Assembly (NCBI GenBank): GCA_003022435.1
Contig: PXUA01000001.1
Location: forward strand, 124,001 to 188,000
Length of the DNA stretch: 64,000 nucleotides
From: Bacteroidetes bacterium SW_9_63_38
GTDB lineage: Bacteria; Bacteroidota; Rhodothermia; Rhodothermales; Salinibacteraceae
Reading direction: 5' to 3'
The first letter of the stretch is position 1; every line of letters starts with the position of its first letter. This document shows positions 52,756-61,864 of this stretch, in pieces. The notes below the pieces were generated by a model. It was not told the DNA's origin and made no database searches. It worked only from the letters and a program-made list of their open reading frames with translations. A program made the translations under genes and the position numbers.

Positions 52756-54455
52756 TGCTCCCCGACTCGACGCCCTCGTCCATGCGTGCGTCTCTGCTGT
52801 CCCTATCGGTCGTGTCCCTGGCCCTCCTGCTCGGCGTGTGCCTGGGGCCGGTGCGCCCGGCCCACGCCCAGACGACCGCACCGCCTCTCTCTTCGGAGCG
52901 CGCCCCCACGTCGCCACCTCAAGATTCTCTGGTCCTCACCCTCGACACCGCCGTCCAGGCCGCCCTGGCGGACAACCACGACCTGCAGCTCGCCCAGTAC
53001 GACGTACGGGAGGCCAACGCCCAGGTCCGGGAAGCATGGGGCAACCTGTACCCCTCGCTCGACCTCACGGGGAGCTATACCCGGAATCTGGAAGCCGCCA
53101 ATCCCTTCGCCGGTAGTGGGGCGGCCGACCTCACCGGCGGGAATAATCAGACCGACTGGCTCGCCCTCAACGAGCGGCGGCGCCAGGACGAAAACCCGAG
53201 TACCAGTCCCATATCCTTTCAGGAATTCCGCGAGCAGCAGCGTCAAAGCATCGAAGAAGCAGGGGTCTCATTCGGGAGAGGGGGCAACCCCTTCAGTGTG
53301 GCCAACGAACTCCGGACGGGCCTCCAGCTCACGCAGACGCTTTACAGCAAGCAGGCCTTCGCGTCGGTCCGCGGCTCCCAGCAGTTCAAGGACGTCAGCC
53401 GCTTTGCCCGCAACCGCCAGGTGCAGACGACCACCAACGAGGTGGTGACGGCGTTTTACCGGGCGCTGCTGGCCCAGGAGCGTGCCCAGGTGCGTCGCCA
53501 ACGCGTGAGCCGGGCTCAGACCGCCCTGCAGGAAATGACCCAGCAGGTGAAGAGCGGCGTGCTCCCCAAGGCTCAACGGCTGAGTGCACAGGTCGAGCGT
53601 TCGAACGCCCGCACTCAGATGACCGAGGCCCGCAACGCTGCCGCCCTCGCCCGAGACAACCTGAAACGCGTGATCGGCCTTTCTCCGAGCCGTCCCGTCA
53701 CGCTGAAGGGCGATCTCGAGAAAAAGCCGAACGACGGCCTGCAGCACATTTCGATGGAGACGCTTTCGATGTCGCGCGCCGTCGACCAGGCACTCGAAAA
53801 CCGGCCCGACCTGCAGCGCGCTCGCCTCAACGTGGAACTCCGCACCATCCGGAAGGAGGCCTCGCGGGCCGAGTTCTTCCCGCGCGTCGAGGCGGTCGCC
53901 AATCTCAACTACACCGGTCGCGTCCCCGACGACCGCACCCGCGTGCAGACCGACAACCCCAACAGCCAGGCCCCGGATCCCTTCTTCTTTCGGGAGCAGC
54001 AGCGCGGATTTTTCGACGGCGACTTCTGGAACCCCTCCCTCAGCGTGGGCCTGCAGTTCACCTGGAAGATCTTTAACGGCTTCCAGAGCTCCTCGCGCCT
54101 CCAGCAGGCCGAAATTCAGCGCCAGCGCGCCCAGACACAACTCGACCAGTTGCGCCAGGCCGTGACGGTGGAGGTACGGCGCGCGGTCCGCGACCTCGAA
54201 ACGGCCCGTGAGCGCATCCAGACGCAGGAGACCACCGTACGCCGCGCAAAGCAGAACTACCAGCACGTGTCGGAGCGCGTCGCGGAAGGCGTTGCCCGCC
54301 CCCTTGAACTCCGCGAGGCCTCCGACCAGCTTGACCAGAGCCGCCTCAACTACCTGCAGGCCATTTACGACTATCTGGTGGCGCGGGGCGACCTCGAAAC
54401 GGCCCTGGGCCAGCCGCTCACCTCCACCTCCGCGTCCTCCCTCATGACCCGCTGA
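52755..54455 (+). CDS. TolC-like outer membrane efflux protein
   Basis: This 566-residue outer membrane factor starts MLPDSTPSSMRASLLSLSVV with a signal peptide (cleavage near AHAQT); an inner ATG at 52782 is possible. The two OEP repeats are visible: LTLDTAVQAALADNHDLQLA and AYDVRE-like helices first, then LSMSRAVDQALENRPDLQRA in the second. Long helical stretches rich in Gln and Arg follow (QTLYSKQAFASVRGSQQFK and LQQAEIQRQRAQTQLDQLRQ). It forms the trimeric channel through the outer membrane for the RND pump encoded downstream. Start overlaps the tetR stop. Confidence 0.94.
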   Translation: MLPDSTPSSMRASLLSLSVVSLALLLGVCLGPVRPAHAQTTAPPLSSERAPTSPPQDSLVLTLDTAVQAALADNHDLQLAQYDVREANAQVREAWGNLYPSLDLTGSYTRNLEAANPFAGSGAADLTGGNNQTDWLALNERRRQDENPSTSPISFQEFREQQRQSIEEAGVSFGRGGNPFSVANELRTGLQLTQTLYSKQAFASVRGSQQFKDVSRFARNRQVQTTTNEVVTAFYRALLAQERAQVRRQRVSRAQTALQEMTQQVKSGVLPKAQRLSAQVERSNARTQMTEARNAAALARDNLKRVIGLSPSRPVTLKGDLEKKPNDGLQHISMETLSMSRAVDQALENRPDLQRARLNVELRTIRKEASRAEFFPRVEAVANLNYTGRVPDDRTRVQTDNPNSQAPDPFFFREQQRGFFDGDFWNPSLSVGLQFTWKIFNGFQSSSRLQQAEIQRQRAQTQLDQLRQAVTVEVRRAVRDLETARERIQTQETTVRRAKQNYQHVSERVAEGVARPLELREASDQLDQSRLNYLQAIYDYLVARGDLETALGQPLTSTSASSLMTR

Positions 54456-54505
54456 CACCGCCTCCGCGTTCCCGTTTCCTTCCGTTGAGACGCTTGCCCG
54501 CCCCC

Positions 54506-55696
54506 ATGCTCCCTTCCATGTTTTTCCCTGTCCCCTCCCTTCTCGCTCGGCTTACGCGTCTGGCCGATGCCGCCCGCCTCGTCGGCCTCGCCGTTCTGAT
54601 TGGACTGCTCGTGACCACCAGTGGATGCGACGACGGCCAGGCTGCCGGCGACGCCGAGGCCCGTCCGGAGCCTAAAACGCGGGTCGAGACGCTCGTGCTG
54701 GCCCCGACCTCGTTCACCGACGTGGTGAAGGGAACCGGCACGGTTGAGGCCCTCGACGACGCCACGCTCGCCGCCCAGACCAGCGGCCCGGTGACGATGC
54801 TCCTGGACCTCGGGGCACGGGTGCAGCGGGGCGAACCGGTCGCGAAGATTGATGCCGAGGAGGCCGAGGCTGCCGTCGAGCAGGCGAAGGCACGCTACGA
54901 ACTCGCCACGAACCGCTATAAACGCCAGAAGCCGCTCTATCGGGATTCGATTATAAGCGCCCTCGAGTTCGCACAGGTGCGGTCGGAACGGGCGCAGGCG
55001 AAAGCCTCCCTTCAGCAGGCCCAGGTCCGCCTGAACAATACGATTTTGGATGCGCCCTTTGCGGGAACGGTGGAAGAGCGCTTCCTGGAGGTCGGCGAGC
55101 AGGCCGCCCCGGGCGAGCGGGTGGCCCGTCTCGTGAACACCCGCCGCGTGAAGGTAACGGCGGGCATCCCCGAACGCTACGCCAACGACATCCAGGTCGG
55201 AACCCCGGTGCAAATCGACGCTCGGCGGTACGATGCCGGGGTGCGCACCGCCGAGATCACGTTCGTCGGCAACACCATCGACCCCGAGAGCCGCACCTTT
55301 ACCGTCGAGGCCACACTCTCGAACGAGGACCGCACACTGAAGCCGGAAATGGGGGTCAATCTGCGCGTGACGCGGGCCGTGCTCGACAGCGCCCTCGTGC
55401 TGCCCCGCACGGCGATCCTGCGCGATGAGACCGGCACGCACGTCTACGTCGTGGACCGGTCGGACACGACCGCCGTGGCCCGGAACCGCGACCTCGAGCT
55501 CGGCCCCGAAACGGGCGGCGAGGTCGTGGTGCAGTCGGGACTGTCGGCGGGCGACGAGGTCGTGATCGTGGGCCAGAACAACGTCTCGCCCGGCACCCCG
55601 CTGGAGGTCGCCGACCGGTACGACCGCACTTCCGCCGCGGGCACGCCCCACGAGAGCAGCGAGCAGTCGTCCCTCCCCACCCCTCCGGCAAAGTGA
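54506..55696 (+). CDS. RND efflux periplasmic adaptor (membrane fusion protein), lipoprotein
   Basis: This 396-residue adaptor starts MLPSMFFPVPSLLARLTRLA. A lipobox lies in LVTTSGCDDGQ, so it is probably a lipoprotein. The biotinyl-lipoyl-like domain has GTVEALDDATLAAQTSGPVT and LDLGARVQRGEPVAKIDAEE, the hairpin is AEAAVEQAKARYELATNRYK, and the second half of the lipoyl domain is TILDAPFAGTVEERFLEVGE. Beta-barrel and membrane-proximal regions follow (IPERYANDIQVGTPVQIDAR). A TTG at 54485 could extend the N-terminus by seven residues. It links the TolC-like channel to the RND pump. It sits between them, 50 bases after tolC. Confidence 0.94.
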   Translation: MLPSMFFPVPSLLARLTRLADAARLVGLAVLIGLLVTTSGCDDGQAAGDAEARPEPKTRVETLVLAPTSFTDVVKGTGTVEALDDATLAAQTSGPVTMLLDLGARVQRGEPVAKIDAEEAEAAVEQAKARYELATNRYKRQKPLYRDSIISALEFAQVRSERAQAKASLQQAQVRLNNTILDAPFAGTVEERFLEVGEQAAPGERVARLVNTRRVKVTAGIPERYANDIQVGTPVQIDARRYDAGVRTAEITFVGNTIDPESRTFTVEATLSNEDRTLKPEMGVNLRVTRAVLDSALVLPRTAILRDETGTHVYVVDRSDTTAVARNRDLELGPETGGEVVVQSGLSAGDEVVIVGQNNVSPGTPLEVADRYDRTSAAGTPHESSEQSSLPTPPAK

Positions 55697-55762
55697 CCCC
55701 CCTCGTGATGCGTATTTCGTATTGCGTATTTCCTATTGCGTAGCACGCATGCCACGTTCAAC

Positions 55763-55837
55763 GCGCAACGCAACAACGCGCACCGCAACAACGCGCACCG
55801 CAACAACGCGCAACGCAACAACGCGCACCGCATAACG
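55763..55837. repeat. 15-bp tandem repeat, 5 copies
   Basis: GCGCAMCGCAACAAC is repeated head to tail (M is A or C) in the gap between the adaptor and RND genes. It is preceded at 55707-55745 by another short repeat of GCGTATTTC-type units. The core CAACGC also occurs in the array at 34782. Confidence 0.9.
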
Positions 55838-55872
55838 CCGAACCCTCAACGCGCCAACGCCCAACGCTGCCG

Positions 55873-58800
55873 ATGAAGATCACGGATCTGTCCATCGACT
55901 ACCGCACGGCCATCGCGGTACTGACGCTGATTCTCGCCGTGGGCGGCCTGGCCAGCTACCTCACGATTCCGAAGGAGTCGCAGCCGTCCATCGAGTTTCC
56001 GCAGATCGTGGTCACCTCGGTGTATCCGGGGGCCAGCCCGAGCGACGTAGAGTCGACCGTCACGCAGGTCATCGAGCAGGAGATCAGCTCGATCAACGAC
56101 ATCGACGAACTGCGCTCCATCTCATCGGAGGGCGTCTCGACCACAGTCATCGAGTTTACGCCCGACGTGGACACCGACAAGGCGTACCAGGAGGTGAACC
56201 GGGCCGTCGACCGCGCGCAGCCCGACCTCCCGAAAGCCGTCGAGGACCCGCTGGTCAATGAGATCAACACCGACGAGTTTCCGATCATGACCGTCAACCT
56301 GGCCGGGTCGTACTCCCTGGCCCGGCTTAAGACGGTGGCCGAAGACCTGCAGGATGATCTCGAAGGCATCTCCAGCGTCCTGGAGGCCAACCTGATCGGC
56401 GGCCTCACGCGCGAGGTGCAACTCAACGCCGACCTGAGCGCCCTCAAGACGCACAACGTGTCGCTCAACGACCTCGTGCGCACCGTCCAACAGGAGAACA
56501 CCAACATTCCGGGCGGCTCCATCGACATCGACCGCCTCAATTACCTGGTGCGCGTGGACGGCCAGTTCGACAAGCCCGCCGAACAGATTGAGGAACTGGT
56601 GGTCAAGACGACCCCCAACGGCCGCAACGTCTACGTGCGCGACGTGGCCGACGTCGTGTTCGGGTTCAAGGACCGCTCCTCGTACTCGCGCCTCCGCGTG
56701 TTGAAGCGCGAAAACGCCGACGGCGACCCGGTGGCCGTCCCGGCGGCCGAGCGCTCCACCAATCAGGTAATTTCCCTGAACGTGACGAAGCGGCCCGGCG
56801 CCAACATTCTGGAAACCGCCGACCAGGTGAAGTCCACCCTCAATAAGTTCGACGTTCCCAGCGGGACCGAGGTCTTGATCACCGGCGACCAGAGTGAGAA
56901 CGTGCAGACGCTGGTGACGGACCTGGAGAACAACATCATCAGCGGCCTGATCTTCGTGATCGCAGTGCTGCTCTTCTTCCTGGGCGTGCGCAACGCCACG
57001 CTCGTCGGCATCGCGATTCCGCTGTCGATGTTCACGAGCCTCCTGGTCTTCCAGGCGCTCGGCTACACGCTGAACTTCATCATCCTCTTCTCGCTCATCA
57101 TCGCGCTGGGGATGCTAGTCGACAACGCGGTGGTGGTCATCGAGAACATCTACCGCTTTAAGGAAGAGGGCTACTCGCGCTGGGAGGCCGCCCGCCTGGG
57201 CACCGCCGAGGTGGGCGGCCCCGTCGTGGCCGCGACCGCGACGACGCTGTCGGCCTTCGCGCCGATGCTGCTGTGGCCCGGCATCATCGGGGAGTTTATG
57301 AGCTACATGCCGCTCACGCTCATCATTACGCTCGCGAGTTCGCTGTTCGTGGCGCTTGTGATCAATCCGGTGGTCACCGGCTTCTTCGTGCAGGTCAAGG
57401 GTGAGACCAACGACGGCGGGATGAGCGAGTGGCCCACCGCGGCCCGGTACGCCGGCGTTGCTACCATCCTCCTGCTGGGCATCACCCTCGGCGTGGCGAA
57501 CTGGAAAACGCTCGTCGTCGTGAGCACGGCGGTTCCGGTGCTCTACCTCCTTCACGTCTACGGGATGAAGCCCATCGGCGACCACTTTGCCGACCGGCAG
57601 CTGCCCCGCCTCATCGCGTGGTACCGGGGCCACCTCCGGAATATGCTCCGGCGCGACTACAGCGGGTCGCACGCTGTGCTCCGCAACACCGGGGCGCTCA
57701 CGGCCCTGGTCGGCGGCCTGCTGGCCCTCGCGCTAGCGGAGGGCATTGCCGTCGCGGCGGGCGGCGGGAGCGGCACGATTTCGTCGATGCTCGGGCCGGA
57801 AGCTGAGGGATTTCTGGCCGCCGCGCAGGCCTATCCCGCGGGCGTGCTGGTGTACGTGCCCAGTGCCCTCCTCCTCGCTACCGGTGTGCTCGGGGTCGTT
57901 GTGCACACCCTGGAGAGCATCTACCTGGGCGGGTGGGCAAGCGTGAAGGGGGGCGGCGGCCTACTGATCGTCATGCTCGGCATCCTCGGCCTCAACTACG
58001 CCGGCGGCGACCTTAATGTCGGCACGGCCCTCCGCCTGGGTTCGGCCCCGGTTCTCGTTCTTCTCGTCGGCCTCGCGGGGGCGCTGTTCAACACTCGCGA
58101 GCGGCTTCTGCTCACCGATACGCGCGCCCTGTTGCTGAATGCCTCGCTCGGGGGCTTCATCGTCATCGGGAGCCTCTTCGCCATTGCCCCCACCGGCCAG
58201 GCCTTCTTCCCGGATACCGATCCCAGCCGCGTCCAGATCAACGCCGAGGCACCGCTGGGCACCAACATCGAAACCTCCAACCGCATCGCCCAGACTGTCG
58301 AGGATCGCATTCTGCAGCTGCTGGAGCAGAACCCCAACTCGGAGACCAACATCGAGAACCTGCTCGTGAACGTGGGTGTGGGCGGCGACGCTCAGTTCGG
58401 CGGCGGGGCCGATCAGCCTGAGCAGTCGCGCGTCTCGCTCAACGTGGTCGACTACGCCGACCGGCCCGAATCGTCGACGCGTACCCTCGAGAAGCTGCGC
58501 GCTCAACTGCAGGGCATTCCCGGCACCGAGGTCGAGTTTACGAAGGACGAGCAGGGACCGCCCACCGGCCCGCCGGTCAATATCGAAATCTCCGGCCCCG
58601 AATTTGATCAGATCGTCCAGATCTCCGAGGAGCTGAAGCGTCGGCTCACCGATGCGGCTCAGAGTGGAGCGCTGTCCGGCCTCGTCGACATCTCCGACAA
58701 CCTCAACACGGGCCGCCCCGAGGTGCAGGTCGACGTGGACCGTGAGCAGGCTGCCAAGTACGGCCTGTCGACCAACCAGATCGCGCAGACTGTCCGCGCG

Positions 58801-59868
58801 GCCATCCAGGGCACCGAAGCCGATACCTACCGCAGCGGCGAGGACGAGTACGACATCACCGTGCGCCTGCAGCAATCAGACCGTCAAAGCATTGAGAGCC
58901 TGGAAACCCTGACGGTCACCAACGCCCGCGGGCAGCAGATTCCGCTCACGTCGGTGGCGGACATCCGGGAGGGCACCGGCTTCGGCTCCATCACGCGCAT
59001 CGACCAGAACCGAGTGGTCACCGTCTCCGGCGACGCCGCGCCCGGCTTCAACGGCCCCGACGTGCTCAGCCGCGTGCAGGGTCGGCTCAAGGAGTACCGA
59101 CAGTCTCTGCCGCCCGGCTACACGATGACGTACACCGGCGGCAACGAGGAGCAGCAGGAGTCCTTCGGCTTTCTGGGGACGGCCCTGGCCGTCGGCGCCG
59201 CGCTGATCCTGCTCATCCTGATTGTTGAGTTCAACTCGATCATAGCTCCGTTCATCATCATGCTGGCCGTGGGCCTCAGCATGATCGGCGTGCTGCTGGG
59301 CCTCATTCTGACGCGCACGCCCTTCAACCTCTTCACGTTTATCGGCATTATCGCGCTGGCGGGCATCGTGGTGAACAACAACATCGTGCTGGTCGACTAC
59401 ATCATGCAGCTCCGCGGGCGCGGCATGGGCAAACAGGACGCCATCGTCGAAGGCGGCGCCACCCGCCTGCGCCCGGTGCTGCTGACGGCCCTGACCACCG
59501 TCCTCGGCCTCGTGCCGCTCACGTTCGGCATCAACGTCGACTTCGTGGGCCTGCTGACAGACTTTGCCCCCAACTTCCAGATCGGCAGCGAGAACACGCA
59601 GTTCTGGGGCCCGATGGGCACGGCCATCATCTCCGGCCTCACCTTCGCCACGTTCCTGACGCTCGTCATCGTGCCGGTGATGTATTCGGTCTTTGACTCT
59701 ATCAGCCGCCGCGTCACGCCGGCGTTCGGGGGCGATGCGGCGGACGCGGCCATCATGAGCGACACCGTGACCACCGAGCGCCTGCTGGACGAGGACGGGC
59801 CCGGCAACGGCGAGTCGGCCCCGACCGAACGCCCGGCTGACGACGAGCCTCGCTCTCCCGAGGCGTAA
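55873..59868 (+). CDS. RND efflux permease (AcrB/HAE-like) with a large extra membrane insert
   Basis: This proton-driven inner-membrane pump has 1331 residues, about 280 more than usual. The first half is normal: TM1 near residues 12-30, porter domain with VVTSVYPGASPSDVESTVTQ and EFTPDVDTDKAYQEVNRAVD, and TM4 with ALGMLVDNAVVVIENIYRFK. A segment from about residue 510 to 760 carries around six extra hydrophobic helices in the TM6-TM7 linker. The second half resumes with GQAFFPDTDPSRVQINAEAP (about 775) and has IGIIALAGIVVNNNIVLVDY. TM4 carries Asp-Asn rather than Asp-Asp, and TM10 lacks the usual Lys, so proton relay residues differ from AcrB. The C-terminus is acidic, as in halophiles. Confidence 0.93.
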   Translation: MKITDLSIDYRTAIAVLTLILAVGGLASYLTIPKESQPSIEFPQIVVTSVYPGASPSDVESTVTQVIEQEISSINDIDELRSISSEGVSTTVIEFTPDVDTDKAYQEVNRAVDRAQPDLPKAVEDPLVNEINTDEFPIMTVNLAGSYSLARLKTVAEDLQDDLEGISSVLEANLIGGLTREVQLNADLSALKTHNVSLNDLVRTVQQENTNIPGGSIDIDRLNYLVRVDGQFDKPAEQIEELVVKTTPNGRNVYVRDVADVVFGFKDRSSYSRLRVLKRENADGDPVAVPAAERSTNQVISLNVTKRPGANILETADQVKSTLNKFDVPSGTEVLITGDQSENVQTLVTDLENNIISGLIFVIAVLLFFLGVRNATLVGIAIPLSMFTSLLVFQALGYTLNFIILFSLIIALGMLVDNAVVVIENIYRFKEEGYSRWEAARLGTAEVGGPVVAATATTLSAFAPMLLWPGIIGEFMSYMPLTLIITLASSLFVALVINPVVTGFFVQVKGETNDGGMSEWPTAARYAGVATILLLGITLGVANWKTLVVVSTAVPVLYLLHVYGMKPIGDHFADRQLPRLIAWYRGHLRNMLRRDYSGSHAVLRNTGALTALVGGLLALALAEGIAVAAGGGSGTISSMLGPEAEGFLAAAQAYPAGVLVYVPSALLLATGVLGVVVHTLESIYLGGWASVKGGGGLLIVMLGILGLNYAGGDLNVGTALRLGSAPVLVLLVGLAGALFNTRERLLLTDTRALLLNASLGGFIVIGSLFAIAPTGQAFFPDTDPSRVQINAEAPLGTNIETSNRIAQTVEDRILQLLEQNPNSETNIENLLVNVGVGGDAQFGGGADQPEQSRVSLNVVDYADRPESSTRTLEKLRAQLQGIPGTEVEFTKDEQGPPTGPPVNIEISGPEFDQIVQISEELKRRLTDAAQSGALSGLVDISDNLNTGRPEVQVDVDREQAAKYGLSTNQIAQTVRAAIQGTEADTYRSGEDEYDITVRLQQSDRQSIESLETLTVTNARGQQIPLTSVADIREGTGFGSITRIDQNRVVTVSGDAAPGFNGPDVLSRVQGRLKEYRQSLPPGYTMTYTGGNEEQQESFGFLGTALAVGAALILLILIVEFNSIIAPFIIMLAVGLSMIGVLLGLILTRTPFNLFTFIGIIALAGIVVNNNIVLVDYIMQLRGRGMGKQDAIVEGGATRLRPVLLTALTTVLGLVPLTFGINVDFVGLLTDFAPNFQIGSENTQFWGPMGTAIISGLTFATFLTLVIVPVMYSVFDSISRRVTPAFGGDAADAAIMSDTVTTERLLDEDGPGNGESAPTERPADDEPRSPEA

Positions 59869-59954
59869 CCGTCGAGTGGCCGTCGGAATCGTTCTTCGGT
59901 CGCCGTCGTACACCCGACGCATTCATCGATTCACATCGGGGCATCCTGCTGCTC

Positions 59955-60737
59955 ATGGTCGCACGCTCGTTTACTCTCGCCGTTCTCTGCACGCTGCTGT
60001 TCGCGGGATGCGGAGGTCGTCCGGAGTCCGAGTCCACCGCGGACGTCGACTCGACCGCCTGGCTTGCCCCCGACCCGGACGGCCCACCCGCTGCCTGGAG
60101 CTACGAGGGCAAGACCGGCCCGGCTGCGTGGGCCGACCTCGACACGGCCTACGCCGCGTGCGACGGCGACCAGCAATCCCCGGTCGCCCTCTCCGATACG
60201 GCCTCCACCACTGATCAGCACTTCAATGCCAAATACATCATGGAAATCGGGGAGGTGGTCAACACCGGCTACGCGGTCCAGGTCAACACCTCGGGGGGCA
60301 TGATGATATACGACGGCATGATGTACGGCCTCCAGCAGTTCCACGTCCATACCCCGGCGGAGCACACCGTCGACGGCACGAGGTATCCCGCGGAGGTGCA
60401 CCTGGTCCACCGGGCCGAAAACGGCGGCCTCGTTATCCTCGCCGTCTTCCTGGAAGAGGGAGCGACCGACAATCCCGCCCTTGAGACCTGGATCACCGGC
60501 GCCGATACGAGCATGACCTTCCGGCCGAGCCGTCTTTTCCCCGCGCAGCAAAGCCATTACACCTACGACGGCTCCCTGACGACGCCCCCCTGCAGCGAAA
60601 CCGTGCGCTGGATCGTCATGGACACCCCCATCTCGACCTCCGCCGCCCAGCTCGACACCCTGCGCGCGCAGTACAAGCACAATGCGCGCCCCGTACAGCC
60701 GCTCGGCGACCGACAACTCACGTACGTGACCCCGTAA
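59955..60737 (+). CDS. Alpha-carbonic anhydrase, predicted lipoprotein
   Basis: The enzyme hydrates CO2 to bicarbonate outside the cytoplasm. The 260-residue protein has a lipoprotein signal peptide (MVARSFTLAVLCTLLFAGCG with Cys at the end). The catalytic domain begins WSYEGKTGPAAWADLDTAYA and continues ACDGDQQSPVALSDT. The zinc ligands are the two His of QFHVHTPAEHTVDG (first block) and the His of YPAEVHLVHRAENG. The active-site GSLTTPPCSETVRWIVMDTP follows, then QLDTLRAQYKHNARPVQPLG. All catalytic residues are present. It follows the RND gene by 86 bases on the same strand, but its function is unrelated to efflux, so it may have its own promoter. Confidence 0.95.
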   Translation: MVARSFTLAVLCTLLFAGCGGRPESESTADVDSTAWLAPDPDGPPAAWSYEGKTGPAAWADLDTAYAACDGDQQSPVALSDTASTTDQHFNAKYIMEIGEVVNTGYAVQVNTSGGMMIYDGMMYGLQQFHVHTPAEHTVDGTRYPAEVHLVHRAENGGLVILAVFLEEGATDNPALETWITGADTSMTFRPSRLFPAQQSHYTYDGSLTTPPCSETVRWIVMDTPISTSAAQLDTLRAQYKHNARPVQPLGDRQLTYVTP

Positions 60738-60777
60738 CGCCCCTCCACGACAGCGCGTCCGTCACTCCCGACTCCGC

Positions 60778-61745
60778 ATGTCCGTTCAGGCCCTCTCCAC
60801 GCCGTGTCTGCTTCTCGACTGCGCCCGTCTGTCGAGAAATATAGAGCGGATGCAGCAGACAGCCGGTGCAAACGAGGTGGCACTGCGCCCCTACGTCAAA
60901 ACCCACAAGTCCGTGGAAGTGGCCCGACGGCAACTCGACGCCGGGGCGTCGGGCCTTACGGTCGCGACGGTCGCGGAGGCCGAAACCGTTCTGGAGGCCG
61001 GGGCCGACGATGTCCGCGTGGCCTATCCCGTCACGGGCCGCGACAAACGCGAGCGGCTGGCGGCCCGACAGGATCGGGCGCGACTCTCGTGTACCGTCGA
61101 CACCGCGACGGGCATCGACCGGGCCTCGGCGGTCCATGCGGCCCGCGAGCAGCCCCTGGAGGTGCTTCTGGAGGTCGGCGTGGGTCACGGGCGCTGCGGC
61201 GTCCCCTGGGACGATCCCGACGCCGCCGTCCGGCTGGCGCGTCGCATCGTCGACCGGCCCGGCCTTCAGCTCGTCGGTCTCCTCACGCACGCCGGACAGG
61301 CCTACGACGCCCCCCGGGACGACGAATCTCCCTCGGCGGCCCTCCGGCGCGTGGCCCGGCACGAACGCGACCGGATGCTGTCGGTCGCCGCGCATCTGGC
61401 AGAAGCCGACGTGCCCGGCGTCGTCCCCAACGACTTCGAGATTACCGATCCGTGAGAAAGTACGCAAACAATTTTCTTTGGCCCGGTGTGAACCGTGCTC
61501 AGTTATGAGCGAAACCGAACGTGCCAATCTCAGATTGGCGGAAACTTATTCACGGATCGGTAGCATCGGCTCGACGCCGACGATGGCCGCCTTCGAAAAC
61601 GCCGAGCGCGACGGCTTTCGGATTACCGAGATCCGGCCCGGCAACTACGTGATGCACGATGCCATGCAGGTGGCCCCTTGGGGCCGCCACGCTCGACGAC
61701 TGCGCCCTCACCGTTCGCACGACCGTCGTGAGCACCCGAGAACGT
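60778..61745 (+). pseudogene. D-threonine aldolase/alanine racemase-like protein, interrupted by a MITE
   Basis: This was a PLP enzyme of the DSD1/D-threonine aldolase family. MSVQALSTPCLLLDCARLSR, RPYVKTHKSVEVARRQLDAG with the PLP-binding Lys, and GLLTHAGQAYDA are present, and the frame ends at a stop in VPNDFEITDP. The stop lies in a 118-bp insertion at 61443-61562. After it the family continues GSTPTMAAFENAERDGFRIT and EIRPGNYVMHDAMQVA. One extra C in a CCCC run near 61675 shifts to LGAATLDDCALTVRTTVVST. The last 140 or so residues are missing after RERPDG. The gene therefore has three lesions (insertion, frameshift, 3' loss). The adjacent carbonic anhydrase gene is intact. Confidence 0.88.
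61443..61562. mobile_element. TA-flanked MITE inserted in a D-threonine-aldolase-like gene
   Basis: The ends are TACCGATCCGTGA (61443-61455) and TCACGGATCGGTA (61550-61562), a perfect 13-bp inverted repeat. TA stands at both edges, as expected from a duplicated TA target. Removing the 116-bp element and one TA gives GAG ATT AGC ATC GGC TCG, which restores the reading frame (DFEISIGSTPT) and the expected protein motif. The inner part GTACGCAAACAAT matches the copies at 51419 and 12458. No coding capacity: it needs a transposase in trans. Confidence 0.92.
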
Positions 61746-61864
61746 CCCGACGGGTTCCGGTCCGCAAATTGCGGGCAAAATCAACGGCGTCCTCTGAACG
61801 AACGGCCCGTCCCCGGCGTCTGTACCAACTGTGCGTCGATGATTTTGACCCGACTCCTGATGGA

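Noticed and set aside
60778-61745. Interpreting the D-threonine-aldolase gene as simply short, ending at 61455
   Set aside because: The expected continuation is present after the insertion, so the short frame is due to the element, not natural length.
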